A stretch of 64,000 nt of DNA from an uncultured Eubacterium sp. (GTDB taxonomy: Bacteria; Bacillota; Clostridia; Lachnospirales; Lachnospiraceae), in assembly GCA_934351445.1 (NCBI GenBank), contig CAKRIZ010000002.1, positions 62,001 to 126,000 on the forward strand, in the 5' to 3' direction. Of this stretch, positions 27,888 through 36,988 are shown piece after piece (position 1 is the stretch's first letter; each line of letters starts with the position of its first letter). The position numbers and the translations under genes are program-made. The notes beneath the pieces are model-generated. The model ran no database searches, was not told the origin of the DNA, and worked only from the letters and a program-made list of their open reading frames with translations.

Positions 27888-29474
27888 CTAGCCTTCCCCC
27901 TGCTTTTTCTTTTCTTCGCGGCAATCCATTTCACAAATTATCCTTACAAATTCCCTATCTGTATCCAGCAAAACATCTGCACGTTCTTTCGCATATCGCG
28001 ACATCTTATTATAAAAATTTTTATCATTATAATAACGCAAAATCATCTCTTGCATTTCATTATAATCCTTAACACAAAACTCCGAACCTGCATTCACTGC
28101 CACATCACCATAATCAACGGATACAACTGGTATTCCCTTAAACATAGACTCTACCGAAGATGTACCACCGCCTTTTCTTATCGGATTAACATACAGATCA
28201 CATACCTCCAGACGGGATAAAATATCTGCGCAGAATCCCAGATACGCGGATTGCTCCTTCAATTTAGGGAATGCGCTGACATAATTATTATACTGGTGGA
28301 ATTCTCCCAAAAATGCCACGTACATATCAGCATTGAGCACACTTTCTAACATACCCATAAATTCAGATGTCACCTCAGAATCTAATCGCGCTCCGACGAT
28401 TATTATTACAAATTTATCATCTGGTATACCCAATTCAGATCTCGTAATATGTTCCACCTGCGGCTTCAGGCTCGATGTAAAAATACTCTCTATGACATGA
28501 TGTTCAGTGTAACCCAGATCCTTTAACAACTCAATATCCGCCTCCGTGAGTTTACGTCCCAACGCCTGATATTGACCGGTTGTATATTCTAAATCAGATG
28601 GGCATAATCCGATTGTGAGCATTGGCACAATGCGCGACGCCAAATTCGCTAAAATACCACCTTTACCAATGGCAATAATTTTCTCTGGCGCTAACATGCG
28701 TATTTTTAGCAGTAGATTCTTTACCTCTGTAAAATCAGGCATATAATTCTCACATTGATAATAAGGAACTTTCACACCCTTCCACTCCTGAACTGACTCA
28801 AATCTCTTTTCTGGATCATAATTGCCTGACATTGCCCCCCAAAACGGAATCTGCCCCACCTGGCTTAGCACTTCCGCATCATTGATCAGTAAAACCTCTT
28901 TACCAAGTTGTGTCATCAACGCCTTGCAGCGATCTAAGGCTGTCTTCGTCGGTCCATGCTGTATTGCAATAAACTGTTCCGTAATAACCACTACTACATT
29001 CTTGTTTCGCTCTTGAACTGTCAAAGGTTCCAACAAGTCTGCCGGCATATACTCTGCATACTCGTCTATAATCTCCTGATAAAATCTCCACAGCTCTTTT
29101 TTACTCTCGCCATCCAGTTCTCTATAGCGAAATGACAATGATATCAACTGATAGAAAAGAAAATAACGAGTATTTACCGAAAAAGCTTGCTGATTTTTTC
29201 TTACATATCGGACAAATTCCAAAAATATGTCTTTATTTTTATCCATGCCTATCAAGACAGAATACCACCATACTGCGGCATGCGGATAGTCCTGCGGCAG
29301 TTCTGCACGTATCATCGCGATCACTTTTTCTAAAACATCTGCCCATAATCCACTGGTCTGTTGAACCAATAGCTGCCCTGCACGAATTGCTTCATCCGGC
29401 AGATAATCTCGATACACTTGTTTTTCATTCCTTAGAACCTGCAATACATTTGCAACTTCATTTCCGAATCCCAT
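27888..29474 (-). CDS. GT-B type glycosyltransferase
   Basis: 528 residues. The N-terminal ~170 residues are a helical region of unknown type. The rest looks like a two-domain GT-B transferase: I-G-K-G-G-I-L-A-N-L-A near residue 270, I-I-I-V-G-A-R-L-D-S-E-V, and the donor-binding block N-P-I-R-K-G-G-G-T-S-S-V-E-S-M near residue 445. It is 1 base from fkbM and 19 bases from the CgeB-like gene, so co-transcribed with them. It is a candidate flagellin or glycan transferase; the sugar is unknown. Confidence 0.75.
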   Translation of the reverse strand: MGFGNEVANVLQVLRNEKQVYRDYLPDEAIRAGQLLVQQTSGLWADVLEKVIAMIRAELPQDYPHAAVWWYSVLIGMDKNKDIFLEFVRYVRKNQQAFSVNTRYFLFYQLISLSFRYRELDGESKKELWRFYQEIIDEYAEYMPADLLEPLTVQERNKNVVVVITEQFIAIQHGPTKTALDRCKALMTQLGKEVLLINDAEVLSQVGQIPFWGAMSGNYDPEKRFESVQEWKGVKVPYYQCENYMPDFTEVKNLLLKIRMLAPEKIIAIGKGGILANLASRIVPMLTIGLCPSDLEYTTGQYQALGRKLTEADIELLKDLGYTEHHVIESIFTSSLKPQVEHITRSELGIPDDKFVIIIVGARLDSEVTSEFMGMLESVLNADMYVAFLGEFHQYNNYVSAFPKLKEQSAYLGFCADILSRLEVCDLYVNPIRKGGGTSSVESMFKGIPVVSVDYGDVAVNAGSEFCVKDYNEMQEMILRYYNDKNFYNKMSRYAKERADVLLDTDREFVRIICEMDCREEKKKQGEG

Positions 29475-29493
29475 ATGCTTCCCCCATTTCCTG

Positions 29494-30672
29494 TCATTTT
29501 TTTGCCATACTCACTGATAATAACTGCTGAATTCTAGTTTTTAAAGAATATTGTCTCTTTGCTTTCTCGTAGCCATTTTGGGCTATTATCTTCCGTTCCT
29601 CCTCGTGCTCCAGATAATAAGCAATCTTCTGCAACAATTCCTCTTCACTGGTATACACTTCCAGATCACGTCCTATCTCGAAATATTCCGGTATTTCACA
29701 CTGGTAATTTGTCAATACAAACCCGCCTGCTCCCAGAATATCCCATATTCGCAAAGGTAATCCGGTACGAATGGGTTTGGATGTAAAATTCAAATTAATT
29801 TTAGACAAATGAAAAATCTTTGGCATTTCCGTCATTGTTTTTGCCAACCCTCTGAACCTTGCATCAGGCAATGGGCTCATATCACTGCCGGTATAGACAT
29901 CTAGCCTGTACCTCTCTGAGATACGTTTTAAATACCGTAGCCGCTCCTGCTCCGTGACCTTATTTCCCAGATACAGATGTGCCATAGCAGCCCTCTCATT
30001 ATGAACTGACTTCTCTGGGAACTGATAAAAAGGAATTTTTTGTTTAAATTCCTCCAACACTTCATCTGTAATACATTCCTCCAGAAAATTATAGCCATAT
30101 ACCTTCAGTTGTGCTTCAATGAGGCCATCCAGATATCCCTTCAAATAAGTATCTGCAGCCTTTAATCGATTATATGGGCATTTTTCCGTATAAAGAGAAC
30201 CTATAAACGATATATCTGCCGAAAAGCGTTGTTTATCTTCTGCCGTAATCGTCTGAATCAACAAATCAAGCCTATCATAATTAGCCCCTAACGGAAGATA
30301 AAATATATTTTCGGGATTTTCTGCCACAAATTCCTCATACAATGCATAATCAAACATAAAAATTCGGTTCCATGAATTTCTCACCGAATATGAATATAAT
30401 TCCATGACCGGGCTATCCACAATCCAGCACACATAGGGAATTTTAAAAATATTACAAACTTCTGAAACAACTGGGAAGAAATTAATACTAAACACCAATC
30501 CATATTGCTTATTTTTTAATGCTGTACTAACGAGTGCCAGACTTTCTTTTGCTGAGACATCCTTTCGCTCCATCTCTTCTGTAATTTCATCGACAACATG
30601 CCCCAATCGCTGAAAAATATCAATCACATCCGGTTCACAAATGCTATTATAACGATAAACTAAAATATTCAT
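29494..30672 (-). CDS. CgeB-like/DUF3880 glycosyltransferase
   Basis: 392 residues. The N-terminal half (F-S-I-N-F-F-P-V-V-S, D-S-P-V-M-E, F-D-Y-A-L-Y-E) and the C-terminal Glyco_trans_1_2-like half (R-I-W-D-I-L-G-A-G-G-F-V-L-T-N-Y) match the CgeB/DUF3880 group of GT-B proteins that decorate spores or surface glycans. A clear paralogue lies on the opposite strand at 32045-33217. GAGG precedes the ATG at 30672. Confidence 0.8.
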   Translation of the reverse strand: MNILVYRYNSICEPDVIDIFQRLGHVVDEITEEMERKDVSAKESLALVSTALKNKQYGLVFSINFFPVVSEVCNIFKIPYVCWIVDSPVMELYSYSVRNSWNRIFMFDYALYEEFVAENPENIFYLPLGANYDRLDLLIQTITAEDKQRFSADISFIGSLYTEKCPYNRLKAADTYLKGYLDGLIEAQLKVYGYNFLEECITDEVLEEFKQKIPFYQFPEKSVHNERAAMAHLYLGNKVTEQERLRYLKRISERYRLDVYTGSDMSPLPDARFRGLAKTMTEMPKIFHLSKINLNFTSKPIRTGLPLRIWDILGAGGFVLTNYQCEIPEYFEIGRDLEVYTSEEELLQKIAYYLEHEEERKIIAQNGYEKAKRQYSLKTRIQQLLSVSMAKK

Positions 30673-30689
30673 TGCCTACCTCATCATTG

Positions 30690-31940
30690 TCATCTAAATG
30701 TCTCTGCCAGATCAGATTCTCCCAATGCTTCCAGAACCGTAATCAGGTTTCGTTTTGTCTCATGATCCTGCTGATCCAGACCATAGGCATAATCCAAAAA
30801 TGGAATCACTCTGTCATAACATTTATGGTTAAAAAAATACATTGCCAGGCAATTGAGCATTGGTACAATTTCATTCGACAATTCTGTCATATTCAAAATC
30901 ACCGCAACACACATCACCCAGGAAACATGCTTTTCTTCTAAATATTCCAGATCCTGCTGCCGCTCCTCATGCTTCCAGATGCGCCCTAATATTTTCTCGC
31001 ATGATTTCACTATAGGAATCAACTGACGTAATTCACAGGAGTGCTGCTTCAACCCTTCAATTCCAAATTGTTCCTCCTGCATGCAAATCGTGAGCACCTG
31101 ATACATATTCTGCAATTCACCAGATAAATCTGCATTCGCCAGCAATACATCCGGCCGCTTTTCAATCATCCTCTCAAAATAATTCACAGCAGCCGCATAG
31201 TCTTCTACATACATAAATTCCTGCAATGTTTTCTTTAATTCTAACGACTCTGCTTTTTCCTGAAACATACCTACCCTGCATTCCAGACACCGGAGTCCTT
31301 TGGCCTCAATCCAGACACCTAATAGCTGTTCCGACAAGAAACCGAATACCCTCTTGTGATAATCATCATAATCTTCTACATGAATCCGCCGTTCTACCTC
31401 AAACAAAATGGAAAACAGCCAATCCGCATACTCCATAAATAATTCTCTGGACATAACAAATAGATTCCCGGTATAGCTCCGGTTTCCATAAATCAATCGA
31501 TCATATGTTTCTCCAAATTTTGGATATCGTTCCTTTAACACCTGACCAGTTACTTCCAGATCCTTAATATGATGTGCTTCCTTATACAATTCATAATAAC
31601 TCTGTCCCCCAGTGTTGGACACCGCTGCGACTACATCATATCTTGTCCATATTTCCTGATATTGTGCACTGGTCAACAATTTTCCACGCTCATCCACAAA
31701 AAATCTCCGATAATGACACAATCCAATATAATCAGATTGTACATCATTCTTCCATATCCAATACAATCCTGTAAGTTCACCATAATAGCAATTTTTCACA
31801 GAAATATTCGCTCCAGTATCATCTGCAAGATAACCATATTCTTTTGTTGACACCGCGTGTCCCACATGCAAGGGACAGTACATAGGGTCCGGTGGTACAT
31901 CAAACTGTCTATGCGATGCTACATATATCGTTATATTCAT
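30690..31940 (-). CDS. DUF4422 glycosyltransferase-like protein
   Basis: 416 residues. The first ~240 residues carry the DUF4422 pattern: I-Y-V-A-S-H, L-T-G-L-Y-W-I-W-K-N, Y-I-G-L-C-H-Y-R-R-F-F. This domain is usual in capsule and glycan gene clusters and is thought to be a glycosyltransferase. The remaining ~175 residues are helical and TPR-like (Y-D-R-V-I-P-F-L-D-Y-A-Y). The ATG at 31940 is preferred (GGAG eight bases upstream) over a GTG at 31949. It is the first gene of the operon to fkbM. Confidence 0.8.
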   Translation of the reverse strand: MNITIYVASHRQFDVPPDPMYCPLHVGHAVSTKEYGYLADDTGANISVKNCYYGELTGLYWIWKNDVQSDYIGLCHYRRFFVDERGKLLTSAQYQEIWTRYDVVAAVSNTGGQSYYELYKEAHHIKDLEVTGQVLKERYPKFGETYDRLIYGNRSYTGNLFVMSRELFMEYADWLFSILFEVERRIHVEDYDDYHKRVFGFLSEQLLGVWIEAKGLRCLECRVGMFQEKAESLELKKTLQEFMYVEDYAAAVNYFERMIEKRPDVLLANADLSGELQNMYQVLTICMQEEQFGIEGLKQHSCELRQLIPIVKSCEKILGRIWKHEERQQDLEYLEEKHVSWVMCVAVILNMTELSNEIVPMLNCLAMYFFNHKCYDRVIPFLDYAYGLDQQDHETKRNLITVLEALGESDLAETFR

Positions 31941-31982
31941 CTTCTTCACTCCGACAATCTATTTGTTCAGCGCCTGTTTTGC

Positions 31983-32011
31983 TTGTACGGCTTCATGAAA
32001 TCTATTATAAT
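31983..32011 (+). promoter_or_regulatory. Sigma-A promoter for the plus-strand CgeB-like gene
   Basis: TTGTAC (31983-31988), 17 bases, TATAAT (32006-32011), 33 bases before the ATG at 32045. The 104-base gap to the divergent DUF4422 gene must also hold that gene's promoter, which I cannot place. Confidence 0.6.
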
Positions 32012-32044
32012 AAATATAATTATTAATTAAAAGGGGATTTCAAC

Positions 32045-33217
32045 ATGAACATTTTATTCATAGATACACCTGCTTTCGGTAGAAATGATATGATGGATGC
32101 AATGAGAGCACTGGATCTGTCCATTACACTGTTTACACATGAACAGATTTCTCATCGACATAGCCAAGCTGCTGAAAACGATCTTCTCACCATGCTTGAA
32201 AAAAAGGATTTTTCTTTCGTATATTCCTTTAACTATTTCCCATCTGTGTCACGCTGCTGCCAAAAGCGCCAGATCCCCTATGTCTCCTATGTATACGATA
32301 GCCCCTTGCTATCTCTATTTTCCAACACAATCAGCAACCCCTGTAATCATATTTTTCTGTTTGACCATGCACTCTACGAGCGCCTGATCGCTGCCAGAAT
32401 CACTACCGTCTACTATCTGCCACTCGCAGCAAACCCCAGTCGACTAGACCGGCTCCAGCCTCCCACCGCATTCTATCATACATATAGCAGTGACATCTCA
32501 TTTGTCGGTTCCTTATATAATGAATCTCACCATTTATATGAACGTCTTCATTCTGTGAATCATTACACGCACGGATATCTGGATGCGATTATGACTGCAC
32601 AATTACAGATCTCCGGCTATTTTATGCTGGAGGAATTACTCACTCCACAGATCATACAGGAATTCCAGCGAGTATGTCCCTACCATCCGTATCCAGACGG
32701 TACAGAGAGTGATGCCTATGTCTATGCAAACTATTTTCTCGCACGAAAGCTCGCCGAAATAGAGCGTACTCAGATATTGCAGCTGCTGTCTCAGCACTAC
32801 GATTGCAAACTTTACACTCACCAACCTACACCGCAGCTCCCGCTTGTTCATAATATGGGGCCTATCGACAACTATGAGACATTTCCCTGCATCTGTAAAT
32901 GTAGCAAAATTAACCTGAATATTACTCTTCGCAGTATCCAGAATGGTATCCCTATGCGTGCCTGGGATATCCTGGGTTCCGGTGGCTTTCTGCTCAGCAA
33001 CTACCAAGCTGATTATAATGATTTATTTTCTGCCGGTGAAGACTACGTTTACTATATCAACAATACCGATTTGCTAGTAAAAACAGACTACTATCTCTCC
33101 CATGAAAAAGAGCGTCTGGAAATCGCTGCAAACGGACATCGCAAAGTCATTGATGGCAACACTTATACACACCGGCTGAAAGTTTTCCTGCGTATACTTG
33201 GTTTAACTCAGGACTAA
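32045..33217 (+). CDS. CgeB-like/DUF3880 glycosyltransferase, plus-strand paralogue
   Basis: 390 residues with the same blocks as the protein at 29494-30672: S-F-N-Y-F-P-S-V-S, Y-D-S-P-L, F-D-H-A-L-Y-E, and R-A-W-D-I-L-G-S-G-G-F-L-L-S-N-Y. It is one of the very few plus-strand genes and is flanked by oppositely oriented glycosylation genes, so it probably arrived by duplication and inversion. GGGG lies upstream of the ATG. It ends 6 bases before the stop of the convergent maf gene. Confidence 0.8.
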   Translation: MNILFIDTPAFGRNDMMDAMRALDLSITLFTHEQISHRHSQAAENDLLTMLEKKDFSFVYSFNYFPSVSRCCQKRQIPYVSYVYDSPLLSLFSNTISNPCNHIFLFDHALYERLIAARITTVYYLPLAANPSRLDRLQPPTAFYHTYSSDISFVGSLYNESHHLYERLHSVNHYTHGYLDAIMTAQLQISGYFMLEELLTPQIIQEFQRVCPYHPYPDGTESDAYVYANYFLARKLAEIERTQILQLLSQHYDCKLYTHQPTPQLPLVHNMGPIDNYETFPCICKCSKINLNITLRSIQNGIPMRAWDILGSGGFLLSNYQADYNDLFSAGEDYVYYINNTDLLVKTDYYLSHEKERLEIAANGHRKVIDGNTYTHRLKVFLRILGLTQD

Positions 33218-33223
33218 TCTGCG

Positions 33224-35086
33224 CTATCCCTGCCAGTTACCAAATATGCTATCCGCATATTCCCGGAAAATTTCCGCGCATTGTGCTACACTATCCATAT
33301 ACAGCACACCTTTTCGTGCCACTTCCTTGCCTTCTTCCTGCAATGAATCATAGGCTAGTAATTGTTCGTTCTTGATAATATACTGTGCTTCATTCAGCGT
33401 AAGGCTTACCAACTGGTACATCTCTTGAGCCTCTATCTTTTTTATCTGTTTATCTAATCTTTTCAATAAACCGACATATGCTTTCTGATCAACCTCTCGT
33501 TTGCTGCATATAGTATCTAATTTTTTATATAATTTTAACGTACGCTTTGCCTCCAGACCAAGCTGCGCACATTCATTTGGAATATTCTTAATCTGCTCAA
33601 TCACCCACTTACGGTCTTCACCTTCAAACAGCGGATGCAATCGGTTCAGGCATTCAGAAATATTTATCTCCTTTGTGCACTCCTGCTCTATCGCTTCACG
33701 AAGAGTCATGATCTCCGTATTCTTAATCTTCGCGCCACCTTCCGTCGCATTGATAACACGAAATTCCGGTTTTCTTTCCTTAACACCTTCAATATACATA
33801 TTATACCAGCGCAGATAAATCTGAAAGTCCGAACGCGTAGGCACCTGATCTTCTACATTTCCCTCTACCATCATGCAGTTTTTCGTCTCCACCTCCGGCA
33901 TCTGTTCCTCGAACGTACCATCTGCATGTGTACGATGATTCGTCAATGCCAGATCCTGACCGACCAATATAATGCTATTCAATCCCAGCTTTTGCAATAA
34001 GGTAAATGCTGTTGTTGCCACAGAACCACCATTCGCTGCTATTCCAATTTGTTTATCGCATCTAGCAAATAAACGATCAATATACTTCACTCCCTCATTG
34101 GCGAAAAATTTCATTCCTGTATGATAATGCAATACATCAGATGATGCATCCATAGTTGTAACAAGCGGGATATCCTGCGCCCCATCGACCTGCATCAGAC
34201 TCAATGGTTTTTTTGCATCAACGATTACGTACATATCTGGTACAACCCCCGCTTTTAACAAGGGCTTAACCGCAGTATCCGCTGCAATAATTAAAGCTTT
34301 CCCTTTGGCTTTTTTCAACTCATGTATATTTTTATTTAAGGATGGGCCTGCCGCTACCACGATTCCCGGTATATCTCGTGGAATAACCTGCACCAGTTGA
34401 GTTGTCTTATAACAATCGCATAAATAAATCGTATTTGCAAACTGATTTTTTACAAATACTTCTTCAAACCGCTTCGCCGTATTGAAGCGAACAATTCCCT
34501 CATCCGCTATGCCGTGGCATATCTTAACAAAAGCTAACGTTTCCTCGGGAAACAATACATCATAATTAGGCAATATCAATGTTCTGGAAAACGGCAGTAT
34601 CTCATAATTCAAAATTTTTTTCAGCATTACAGTCATCGTATCTGATGTCATTCCCTCTATGCCTTCAACCCAGAACACAACCGTATGTTTTCTCATACAC
34701 GTTTCCAAATCAACATGCTCTAATAAATCAATAAATATGTTTATCGATGGCTCATATATGACTATTACTAAATGCTTATCTACATGGTCTGTCAGTTCCT
34801 CTAAATATGTTTCATTTCCCACACCCATCATAATAACAGGTGCATGCTCCTGCAATTCCCCGAGACTTTCCATCCACCTTTTTGCTGGATCGGATGCGTT
34901 TCGCTTTCCATTTAGATAACATTCTCTGTCATCTACTTTCACCTTCAGAATACGTTTTCCGTCAAGTGAGAATTCCTCTTCCAATTTTACATGTTCCTCT
35001 GTGTCTTTTCTCGCCCGTTCGATCAATTCATCCATCTGCGGATAATATGCCGCTAATGTTGCCAGATTTTTTTCATAAATACTCAT
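33224..35086 (-). CDS. Maf-type flagellin glycosyltransferase (DUF115)
   Basis: About 620 residues from the ATG at 35086 (GGAGG nine bases upstream). The central DUF115/MptE-like domain has I-V-V-A-A-G-P-S-L-N-K-N (about residue 212), A-D-T-A-V-K-P-L, A-N-G-G-S-V-A-T-T-A and L-V-G-Q-D-L-A-L-T, as in motility-accessory-factor proteins. Maf proteins transfer CMP-activated nonulosonic acids to serine or threonine of flagellin in the cytoplasm. It lies just downstream of flagellin and near the leg operon, which would provide its donor. Assignment to the family is firm; the exact sugar is inferred. Confidence 0.88.
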   Translation of the reverse strand: MSIYEKNLATLAAYYPQMDELIERARKDTEEHVKLEEEFSLDGKRILKVKVDDRECYLNGKRNASDPAKRWMESLGELQEHAPVIMMGVGNETYLEELTDHVDKHLVIVIYEPSINIFIDLLEHVDLETCMRKHTVVFWVEGIEGMTSDTMTVMLKKILNYEILPFSRTLILPNYDVLFPEETLAFVKICHGIADEGIVRFNTAKRFEEVFVKNQFANTIYLCDCYKTTQLVQVIPRDIPGIVVAAGPSLNKNIHELKKAKGKALIIAADTAVKPLLKAGVVPDMYVIVDAKKPLSLMQVDGAQDIPLVTTMDASSDVLHYHTGMKFFANEGVKYIDRLFARCDKQIGIAANGGSVATTAFTLLQKLGLNSIILVGQDLALTNHRTHADGTFEEQMPEVETKNCMMVEGNVEDQVPTRSDFQIYLRWYNMYIEGVKERKPEFRVINATEGGAKIKNTEIMTLREAIEQECTKEINISECLNRLHPLFEGEDRKWVIEQIKNIPNECAQLGLEAKRTLKLYKKLDTICSKREVDQKAYVGLLKRLDKQIKKIEAQEMYQLVSLTLNEAQYIIKNEQLLAYDSLQEEGKEVARKGVLYMDSVAQCAEIFREYADSIFGNWQG

Positions 35087-35405
35087 TTTTCTGTTCCTCC
35101 TGCGGTATAAACATCTCAAGATAATTCATCAGTCCATATGCAACTGCATCATGCAACAACACATGGTCTCCCTGTGTCATTGCAGTCACTATATCCTGTA
35201 AAATCCATGTCAGATTTGTACACAGATTCTGATATAGTTCTTCATCTATTCCATAACGATTTCCTTCCAGAAACCATAAAACAAACTCCTGAATCTGGGG
35301 AATAATCGTTTTTATTTCCTCTGTATTTTTTCTGCTTTGATAATAGAGAAACCCTATTACCATCGAATATATATTTTCATACAAAACGTGTATTTTTTCT
35401 TCCAT
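35073..35405 (-). CDS. Small protein of unknown function between flagellin and maf
   Basis: 110 residues, rich in aromatic and acidic residues, with no signal peptide and probably all-helical. I recognise no family. It overlaps maf by 14 bases, so translation is coupled, and begins 20 bases after the flagellin terminator, so it is probably made by read-through from the flagellin promoter. A chaperone or partner for Maf or flagellin is possible but not shown. Confidence 0.6.
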   Translation of the reverse strand: MEEKIHVLYENIYSMVIGFLYYQSRKNTEEIKTIIPQIQEFVLWFLEGNRYGIDEELYQNLCTNLTWILQDIVTAMTQGDHVLLHDAVAYGLMNYLEMFIPQEEQKNEYL

Positions 35406-35424
35406 TTTCTGTCACCCCATTTAC

Positions 35425-35458
35425 AAATAAAGGAGTTGGCATCGCCAACTCCTTTATT
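35425..35458 (-). terminator. Flagellin terminator
   Basis: Arms AATAAAGGAGTTGGC and GCCAACTCCTTTATT (35426-35440 and 35444-35458) form a 15-base-pair stem with a 3-base loop, 42 bases past the flagellin stop. The U-run after it is weak, which would allow read-through into the small gene and maf. Confidence 0.75.
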
Positions 35459-35500
35459 CCTTTTACCTTCAACACTTTTTCAATACTACGCTTACACGCA

Positions 35501-36712
35501 TTACTGCAATAAGGATAATACACCCTGTGTAGACTGGTTTGCCTGAGCCAACATGGACTGACCTGCCTGAGCAAGAATGTTGTTCTTGCTGTAGTTAACC
35601 ATCTCAGAAGCCATATCTGTATCACGGATACGAGACTCTGCTGACTGGGTATTCTCTGATACATTATCCAGATTTGCAATCGTATGCTCCAGACGATTCT
35701 GTAATGCACCAAGTGCAGATCTCTGTGAAGAAACGCTGTTAATCGCGTTCTGAACTGCAGTAATAGTCGCATTAGCCTCAGCATAAGAGCCAACCTGCGG
35801 TTTAGTTAAATTAAACTTCTTTCCTGATGCAGCAACAGTCGGTCCTGCTGCAGTAACGTCCTGCGTATTCAAATAGCTTCCAAATTTGGTTTTAATATCA
35901 TTAGACATCTGCTTTACAGCATTTGATATGTCCTTCTTTCTGGCACTTGCAGCGCTTCCATATGTCGCAACTCCTGCAGCATCCTTGTAAATCACACTGC
36001 CAGTACCATTAATAGACGCTGCATACTGATCTTCTTTTGCATTTCCGGAAATCTGCTTTTTAAATGTAGACGCCGCATTAGCTTTATTCCAGCTTGTGCT
36101 CTTACTCATATCATAATTGACAGACATACCATTATAGGTAACGCTTGTCGGTTTTTTACCTGTCTGTGTATCACTGGCCTCAGTACCTTTAATACTTCTC
36201 AATCCTAATGTCTGTGCATTCATATTTCCAATGCTAACTGTGATCTTCTGTCCTGCATTAGCTCCAACCTGCAGGTTCTTTCCAGTGAAAGTTCCATCCA
36301 GCAAATTCTGCTTGTTGAACTGTGTCGTAGAAGAAATTCTATCCAATTCTTCTGTCAACGCATCTAACTCCTGATTGATCGCATCACGGTCAATGCCCTC
36401 ATTCGTATCATTTGCGCCCTGTACTGCCAGCTCGTTCATACGCTGCAAGATAGAATGTGCTTCATTTAACGCACCTTCAGCTGTCTGAATCAGAGATACG
36501 CCATCCTGTGCATTTGAAGATGCCTTATCCAGTCCGCGGATCTGGCTTCTCATCTTCTCAGAAATCTTTAAACCTGCTGCATCATCGCCTGCGCGGTTGA
36601 TTCTGTAACCAGAAGAAAGCTTCTCTGCTGATTTAGACTGAGCGCTTGTTGTGATACCTAACTGACGGTTAGAATTCGATGCTGTAAGATTGTGCTGTAC
36701 TACCATTGCCAT
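35501..36712 (-). CDS. hag: Flagellin
   Basis: 403 residues, the filament subunit. Conserved N-terminal D0/D1 (V-V-Q-H-N-L-T-A, then S-G-Y-R-I-N-R-A-G-D-D-A-A-G-L) and C-terminal D1/D0 regions (ending V-L-S-L-L-Q) enclose a variable centre at about residues 150-305, rich in Ser/Thr and thus a likely glycosylation area. The ATG at 36712 has AAGGAGG eight bases upstream. It is transcribed from a sigma-D promoter and has a ~120-base leader with candidate CsrA sites. Confidence 0.96.
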   Translation of the reverse strand: MAMVVQHNLTASNSNRQLGITTSAQSKSAEKLSSGYRINRAGDDAAGLKISEKMRSQIRGLDKASSNAQDGVSLIQTAEGALNEAHSILQRMNELAVQGANDTNEGIDRDAINQELDALTEELDRISSTTQFNKQNLLDGTFTGKNLQVGANAGQKITVSIGNMNAQTLGLRSIKGTEASDTQTGKKPTSVTYNGMSVNYDMSKSTSWNKANAASTFKKQISGNAKEDQYAASINGTGSVIYKDAAGVATYGSAASARKKDISNAVKQMSNDIKTKFGSYLNTQDVTAAGPTVAASGKKFNLTKPQVGSYAEANATITAVQNAINSVSSQRSALGALQNRLEHTIANLDNVSENTQSAESRIRDTDMASEMVNYSKNNILAQAGQSMLAQANQSTQGVLSLLQ

Positions 36713-36734
36713 AATATATTCCTCCTTGAATTTG

Positions 36735-36832
36735 ATGCATCGTCCATGATGCATATAATTTTTTCTGTTCCCTTAAATATCAGCCCCTAGGTTAACTGAT
36801 ATTCAAGGAAATAAACAACGTCCTTTGTTGTT
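36735..36832 (-). promoter_or_regulatory. Candidate CsrA-binding hairpins in the flagellin leader
   Basis: Two stem-loops show GGA in the loop. Next to the Shine-Dalgarno site, ATGCATC-ATGGAC-GATGCAT (36735-36754) has a 7-base-pair stem. Further upstream, AACAAC-AAAGGAC-GTTGTT (36814-36832) has a 6-base-pair stem. Between them a third hairpin (36776-36803) spaces the two. CsrA prefers GGA in a loop and represses hag in Bacillus in this way; csrA and fliW are present at about 51 kb. Binding itself is inference. Confidence 0.65.
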
Positions 36833-36841
36833 ACATTAGGT

Positions 36842-36868
36842 ATATCGGTATATAATCGAGAAACTTTA
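36842..36868 (-). promoter_or_regulatory. Sigma-D promoter of flagellin
   Basis: Minus strand TAAA (36865-36868), 15 bases, ACCGATAT (36842-36849). This is a near-perfect sigma-D promoter with the exact consensus spacing. Confidence 0.9.
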
Positions 36869-36912
36869 GTACTTTTTTTAATTTTTCAAAAATAACTAAA
36901 TATTGCCAAAAA

Positions 36913-36950
36913 GATCATTTCCTTATTAGCTTTGAGAAAATAGAAATGAG
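36913..36950 (-). terminator. Possible terminator after the GNAT-like gene
   Basis: Imperfect stem TCATTTC/GAAATGA (36943-36949 with 36915-36921), extended by TATT/AATA and followed on the minus strand by TCTTTTTGG. It would isolate the flagellin promoter from upstream transcription. Confidence 0.5.
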
Positions 36951-36988
36951 CAGTTTTCTTCCTTCCATACTTTTCATTCCAACAAGCT

